A program made the position numbers and the translations under genes. Below, piece by piece: positions 59,101-64,000 of a stretch of DNA of 64,000 nt; positions within the stretch are counted from its first letter, which is position 1; each line of letters starts with the position of its first letter. This stretch comes from Arbacia lixula (taxonomy: Eukaryota; Echinodermata; Echinoidea; Arbacioida; Arbaciidae). The notes beneath the pieces were generated by a model. The model had not been told where the DNA came from. It saw nothing but the letters and a program-made list of their open reading frames with translations, and made no database searches. The DNA is taken from positions 3,315,797 to 3,379,796 of the forward strand of contig OZ022591.1 in NCBI GenBank assembly GCA_963669155.1, given 5' to 3'.

Positions 59101-61968
59101 TTCACTTGGTGTATTTTACAAACTAACCTGTCCATGAAAGATCAGCAATGATTGACAATACATTGCTTCTTGCTCATCATACAAGCTTTCCAGTGACTGC
59201 TCGATCTCTGGTACACACAGAGTGAAAAAGGCATCGCTATTCGTTAATTAACAAATCTCAATCATGCTACAAATCCTTGATGATGAAAGACAGGGTGTCC
59301 CATTTGCAAAAGTCATGAAACGAGGCAGGAACCAGCATTATACCCTTACAATAACATGAATGAAAGCTCAGTCATACCTTCAAGAAAAGTGAAAAATAAT
59401 CTGTATGTTTGAAACACACCGGCCATTGTCTACATTCATAATTCTATTGTCCCTGTCAGTGCGTGATGCGCTCATTGAACACATGCACTGTGGAGCAGAT
59501 TGTTGCGGACCATAGTGCACAGCGGTCACCGGTCTCTCAGCCAAAGTTTATGAATGACCCGCCCAAAACCTCCTCAAAATCTAGCTTTCACTATATAAGT
59601 CAAGTTCCAGTTTTATTTTTGGGAACGAAGTTTTGATACTGTATCTTCTTTTATTTTCCGAGGTTTTGTATGGTTTTAACAAAATTGTATTATTTTAACC
59701 TGCAAAAGGGAAAGCATGTCTTTCAGTATAAATCAAAACCTATCAACCCAAATTTTGTTATCATCAAATTGAACTAGTAGCAGACATTAAACCCATACTT
59801 TTAGACGAGAAATCAAACAATGACAATTTATGCTCATAAAATGAATAAAAGGCATTTGGTTAAATCACAGAAGAAAATTAAAGTCTGGGGTGAGTGTTCT
59901 CCAAACAGCAGTTATAATCAATTCCTTTATTTCATTTTGCAACAACCAACAAAGCAAGTTTACCTTCACACCGGAATAGCAATACATTGCATCCCCTGAA
60001 ATGTTCCATTTGTAAATAACAACACCACATTCACATTGTGGATAGATATACCTTCAGAAAACATAATTAACATCTGTTTATGAATAACAGAATCGCAACA
60101 TCCACAGAAGACATTGGGTATACATGCAAAAATGTCTTGTTCTACATTACCTGTAGTTCTGGGACGGTCATCTGGAAAAAAGCTCAAACCCTTTGTCATC
60201 ATTTCCATCATCTTTTGGGGGGTTTCCCTGGGCACCCTATCCATCGGTGGGGTACACTCTTCATCGCATTTGAACACCATTATCATGGATTCTTTGTGAT
60301 CTAGTTTCAAAGACAATTTGGAAGAAAATGAAAAACATTTTCCCAAAATAATCAGCAATACATCACTGTCAGGACCAGGAGTACTTGGTGTTTAAAATTT
60401 TTTTGGCTCTTTTAAAAAAGATTTTAAAAATGTTACAATTCAAATCAAGCTGGAATTTACACATTATACAGTCAAAGGAAGTCAATTTTTTTCATTAACT
60501 GTTATCCTTATAATAATCCTTTGAATATTAAATGAGATTTTCACTTTTGCAACAAATTTATGTGTATTACATAATCAATTCAGAACACATCATGCCCATT
60601 GTGCATCACACATGGTAACCCACTATGTCTTTTCTGCTTGTTGCATCATGCACTATTGATGAATCAGTAAAAGCAGTTGCTAGTGGATTGACAAGTGACA
60701 CAAACAGGCATTGTTTTACTATGAATTACATGTAATTATTTGATTTACTACAAAAGTGAAGAACTCATTAATTATTCAAAATATTATTTCAAGAACTAAT
60801 TGATAAACTAGAGCAATTTGACTGCCACGCAGTCAGTATATATGCCTCCGCTTCTTTAGTAGCGTCATTTGCTCTTCTAGGAAAATTTGTCGGTTTGGTT
60901 GACAATTAATGAACCCATTCAATTTCTAGTATTTGCACAACACATCTTTCTCTCTTTTTTTACCATGTTTTGCCAACTTTGGCAATGTTGATCTCTGACC
61001 TCTTAGTTCTTTGACTTCCAATCTCACCAGTCTATCTTGAAGGGAATTTGTACTGGGAAGGCAAAAAGCCTTCAAACCGGTGACCATGAGCAATCTTCTT
61101 CATAGCCTTCATTAATATTATTCCTATAAGAAGGTTCAAATGGTGCACATCAATCCAAATTTGATTCCCTGTGCTGTCCAGCTGCCAGCCCCTGTTGTGG
61201 ACTTAAGGCAAAACGCACATACACAAAGCCATGAAGCACAGAAATAAACAGTTTCAATAATGCAACAATAAATATAAACAAAAAATTATCAACCCCCTTA
61301 AGGACAATCTGGGAACCATTTATTCATGGTTGGACATAATAAAATTTTTATTGAGTTGAAAATCACAGAGAAAAACAATTTGAAATAAAGAGATGGACAC
61401 ACACACACACACACAAACACACAACATAAGCCAAACCATAGGAAGATGTATGCAAATATTATGCGTACATTTTAAGCAATAAATCAATTACCAATGGTAA
61501 CCCCATAGCTTCTCCGAGGTTTATCCGCCTCGCATCAACTTATAGGTTCAATGGGTATTCCACCAAAGAAAAATGCATCATGAGATACAGGTGAATGTAA
61601 AAAAAAATGTCTGGTTCCTGGTTCGGATCAGAAACCAGAAAACAATTAAGAAACATAAAGAAAATTGTTGGTTCCTTATTTAAATTTCTTCTCAAATGTG
61701 TCTTTTACTGAGAAACAATGATTCTGAGCTGAACTATGGAGGGAATAAAGTCGAGATGAATGTTTTGAGAACTGTTCATGAACTAACTAGAAATGTCTTC
61801 TAGAAATTATTTGGTCAAACTTGCACTGTTCGATTTTTTTAGGACAGGGTAGAACAATTTGAGAACTACATTGATGTGATCCAGGCTTAACTTGTTACCA
61901 TGGAGTCAATTCACTTACGTGCATACGGATGGATTCCCGTCAAAAATTCATACACTGTCATCGAAAAG
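53147..61968 (-). CDS. RIPK1-like kinase with RHIM-like motif and death domain (5' part outside window)
   Basis: Coding exons in transcript order: 61968-61919, 60300-60151, 59207-59128, 58385-57881, 56783-56676, 56291-55869, 55175-55107, 54442-54281, 53415-53147. All have AG/GT borders and compatible phases, giving 604 visible residues plus stop. Residues about 1-66 are a kinase C-lobe end: FSMTVYEFLTGIHPY (helix F region) and MTKGLSFFPDDRPRTT with the conserved Arg of subdomain XI. Then come a helical stretch (67-93), a Pro/Gly-rich linker (94-261), a segment of alternating strands and helices (298-438, unrecognised), a Lys-rich stretch, a RHIM-like NIHIGDKTV (474-482) and a C-terminal death domain (about 521-604) with LGRCLRLSELSIENL and MLWLEMNG. 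RIPK1 has kinase, RHIM and death domain in this order and acts in TNF-family receptor and necrosis/NF-kB signalling; that role is inferred. IRAK/Pelle is unlikely because its death domain is N-terminal; DAPK is unlikely because no ankyrin repeats are seen. Catalytic-loop residues are not visible, so kinase activity is unknown. Confidence 0.85.
54360..54407 (-). other. RHIM-like motif in the death-domain kinase
   Basis: Encodes NIHIGDKTVTNHFYGG. The core I-H-I-G fits the RHIM tetrad pattern [IV]-[QH]-[IVL]-G; RIPK1 has IQIG, and the fly cryptic RHIMs include IHVG. RHIMs form amyloid-like assemblies between partners. Assignment rests on this short motif plus its place just before a death domain, so it is an inference. 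Confidence 0.55.
55380..55790. repeat. GATA-type microsatellite block in death-domain kinase intron
   Basis: Diverged GATA, AGAG and ATATAT repeats, including two roughly 180-bp stretches with the same order of CAGAGATATAGAG and AAACATAC blocks. Lies between exons 56291-55869 and 55175-55107. Confidence 0.8.
57270..57362. repeat. CCCTCC-rich polypyrimidine tract
   Basis: Nearly pure C/T on the plus strand with CCCTCC and CCATCCCT motifs. Lies in the intron between 58385-57881 and 56783-56676 of the minus-strand gene. The short plus-strand Pro/Ser-rich frame across it is not credible. Confidence 0.85.
57522..57568 (+). mobile_element. SINE tail fragment
   Basis: TGGTTCCAAGATTTTTGTCT followed by GACTTGTTTTTCATT matches the tail of the tRNA-derived repeat at 31008-31112. 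The tRNA-like head is absent. Confidence 0.55.
57697..57846. mobile_element. Decayed GGGCCC/GATTGATC foldback element
   Basis: Contains ATGATTGATCACAAG, CAATCAGTCACAACTCTG and GATGGGGCCCAG arranged as inverted segments, resembling 29753-29839. The ends are degraded. Confidence 0.45.
60811..60850. repeat. Fragment of repeat also at 31866-32124
   Basis: GCAATTTGACTGCCACGCAG and the following ATATGCCTCCGC are the inverted counterpart of the end of 31866-32124. Confidence 0.45.
61040..61105. mobile_element. Family A MITE, left-end fragment
   Basis: AGGGAATTTGTACTGGGAAG, then GCAAAAAGCCTTCAAACCGG and GAGCAATCTTCTT, match the first 70 or so bases of the family A elements. The rest is absent. Confidence 0.75.
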
Positions 61969-62076
61969 CTGGGGAAAGTAAAAATATACTGGTACATTGA
62001 CTGATCAAAATTTAGGACACAAAATAAATGCATACGTATCAAGCTTACAGATTTAGAGATAAACATGAGAAACAGT

Positions 62077-62252
62077 GGGTGCGTTTATTCTCATTTTGGG
62101 GGGCCAAAATTAGCATTTTGATACGGATTTAGTTCAAATCGCGGTTGCATTCAAGCTCATATCAAAGTGAGCATAAACACCACCATGTTTTGATCTAAAT
62201 GCGTATCAAAATGCTCATTTTGGCCCCCAAAAGTTGAGCATAAATGCACCTA
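62077..62252. mobile_element. Foldback MITE with CATTTTGG arms
   Basis: The arms begin GGGTGCGTTTATTCTCATTT and end with the diverged complement AGTTGAGCATAAATGCACCT. Facing AGCATTTTGATACGGATTTA and TAAATGCGTATCAAAATGCT are inside. About 176 bp, non-coding. Confidence 0.8.
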
Positions 62253-63748
62253 GTATCTGTTGCTGGAGACCAGACATGCTTTGATCCGCACGGTGTCCAA
62301 GCTACAGGCTCCAGTAGTTGAACCCATCATTAACTAAAGATGTATGACAGAAGTGATGCACCATATTCAAGGATTTCACAAAACCCCTACGAGCAACAAT
62401 GCGCTGTAATTACGTGAACATGTCTCGAATGTGGACGAGTAATTATGATGTCAAATCATTTTAATCATCAAAGATCAGTTCGCTTGAGTCAATGCTTTAT
62501 ATGGCCATACTTAAACCAGAAAATAAAGGAGTACCGGTATAGAATAGGAAGACACAGTCAGGTAGTCCTTACTCCTATGTAATTGGTTGATCAACATTTA
62601 ATTGTTAAGTCTTATATATTCTGGAAAAGCTTAAATGACTTTGTATCAATCAAAGAAATGCCACAACACATATATCATAAATTGCTTTGAATGAATGTAA
62701 TTCGTTAGCAGCCTACATTTTATACGCAAATGCCTATTCATTAATCCCTCTTATACTACACACGCATTTTCATTTTCAACCCGTTGATATCTGCGATAGG
62801 TTTGTGAGCACACTAATAATTGCAATGGGTTAGTTCAGTTGTGCATAATTTGGACCCTTGTGATGGGTTAACTATGCGTCGCAAGCCTAAATTTTCTTTG
62901 ATCTGCGGCGTAGAGGGCATATACACGAGACCGTAACACGTATGCATTTACCGCCATCTCGTGGAGATCAAAGAAACTATGGCGGCCTCCGTCAAATGGA
63001 GTTTGCTAGTTTGAGACTAAGCTTTCTCATGAGCGGTATCTTAGAGTTGTCTCGGACAAATACTAGTCCTGGTGCTTTCTTAGTACAGGTAATTATGCTG
63101 GTGATATGATTAAGATCGTATTACCTGTACGTCAATTGTGTCACACTGGATGGCTATCAAAACCATCTATTTGTTGTTGAATGTTGTCACACAATGCATA
63201 GAGTCCCATGTGCTGCGATTTCCAGCTTTTTTTTTTTTTTTTCAAATTGGGTGCTCAAAGTCGAGGTGCGGCTTATAAACAATTGCGGCTTATCTGCCGG
63301 CCAGTACGGTATTAGTAAGTAGACTCTACCCATGGAAACATTCAAACAATATTGACGACTGTTGTAACGAGTGGTGCAGTTAATTGATGCGTGGCTCATA
63401 AGCACTTTCTAAAGCCGACATGTTCTGTTGCCTGCTCACAGGGCATAATTACACCAGGCTGTCCCTGATATGTGATATTACATGGAGCTCCCATATATGA
63501 GCACACTCTATGCACATTAATAACCCAACTTCATTTCTCGATTTCCCATAAAAGCAGAGTGAAAACCCAGTGGAGTAGACAGAAACTGGATAACGGGTGA
63601 GAGATGCCGACTCCTTGTGGTTCTCCCCAGAAGACTATCAAACCCACATTAACCCTTTGTGTGCCAGCAGACTACTGCTCTATGGGATTTGTGTGTATTA
63701 CTGGTGTAGAAATGAATCTATGGCCCACAAGGAGTTAATACCATAGTC

Positions 63749-64000
63749 ACACTAGAGGCGGAATAAGCCAGAATGCCGTCGGAATGAAAATTCTTGGCAC
63801 ATTCCTGGATATTTGAAGTGCATTCTGAGTGCATTCCAATCATTCGGGCCCATTCTTGTGTCCGGCCCGAATGTTTTGCTCATGCTCAAAACTTAATATG
63901 AGGTGCATTCGAACTGGAAAAATATCAAAACGCATTCTATGTGCAGTCCAACAGCACTCTGACTGCATTCCAAATATTCTGATGACATTTCAACGACATT
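63749..64000. repeat. GCATTC-rich repeat cut by window end
   Basis: From about 63749 (GTCACACTAGAGGCGGAATA) the motif GCATTC or CATTCC recurs every 10-30 bases, with an inner near-palindrome ATTCGGGCCCATTCTTGTG / GGCCCGAATG near 63842-63870. Looks like the left part of a short dispersed element; its right end is outside the window. Confidence 0.5.

Larger units (their letters stand above)
61969..64000. other. Right flank: 5' intron of the death-domain kinase gene and repeats
   Basis: No upstream kinase exon was found on the minus strand: I looked for the HRD/catalytic-loop, DFG and APE regions by eye and for donors in phase 2. The remaining kinase exons should lie beyond 64000. It contains a foldback element (62077-62252), a poly-T tract (63228-63242) and the start of a repeat near 63749. 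Confidence 0.5.

Noticed and set aside
62950-63160. Upstream exons or promoter of the death-domain kinase gene (minus-strand ATGGCGGTAAATG near 62960; donor-like GTACAGGTAATA near 63120)
   Set aside because: The first gives the wrong phase and only two codons. The second needs a tiny exon bounded by stops and lacks kinase motifs upstream.

Overview
This is nuclear DNA from an animal: AT-rich, intron-rich, with GT-AG introns of 0.1 to 6 kb, and full of short terminal-inverted-repeat (TIR) elements and microsatellites. Three protein-coding genes can be assembled exon by exon from reading frame, splice sites and intron phase. The gene set (carotenoid oxygenase, SLC12A9, a RIPK1-like kinase with a death domain) and the dense short elements point to a marine invertebrate deuterostome. 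An echinoderm is my best guess, but nothing here fixes the species.

Layout. 1-6905 has no recognised gene. 6906-15497 (+) is a carotenoid cleavage oxygenase of the BCO/RPE65 family, with seven coding exons seen and the first coding exon not found. 15498-23510 is intergenic with low-complexity tracts. 23557-45368 (+) is a complete SLC12A9-type cation-chloride cotransporter family gene, with 12 coding exons joining into 934 codons. 45369-53146 is the convergent intergenic region, rich in repeats. 53147-61968 (-) is the 3' part of a gene encoding a protein-kinase C-lobe, a long linker, an unrecognised alpha/beta-looking segment, a RHIM-like motif and a C-terminal death domain. The rest of the kinase should lie beyond the right edge.

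The three genes show no shared pathway. The first is a retinoid/carotenoid enzyme, the second a membrane transporter, the third an innate-immunity or cell-death signalling protein. The last is the most interesting: kinase, RHIM-like motif and death domain in that order is the RIPK1 layout, but with an extra apparently folded module between kinase and RHIM.

The SLC12A9 introns hold a well-preserved record of transposition. At least three short TIR families sit between TTAA duplications. Two insertions can be proved inside the window, because a 192-bp tandem repeat carries both filled and empty copies of the same sites. One tandem array runs across a 3' splice site into coding exon 8, a decayed duplicate of exon 10 lies upstream of the real one, and a 24-bp minisatellite ends about 20 bp before exon 11. 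The recognised TIR elements all lie right of about 22 kb.
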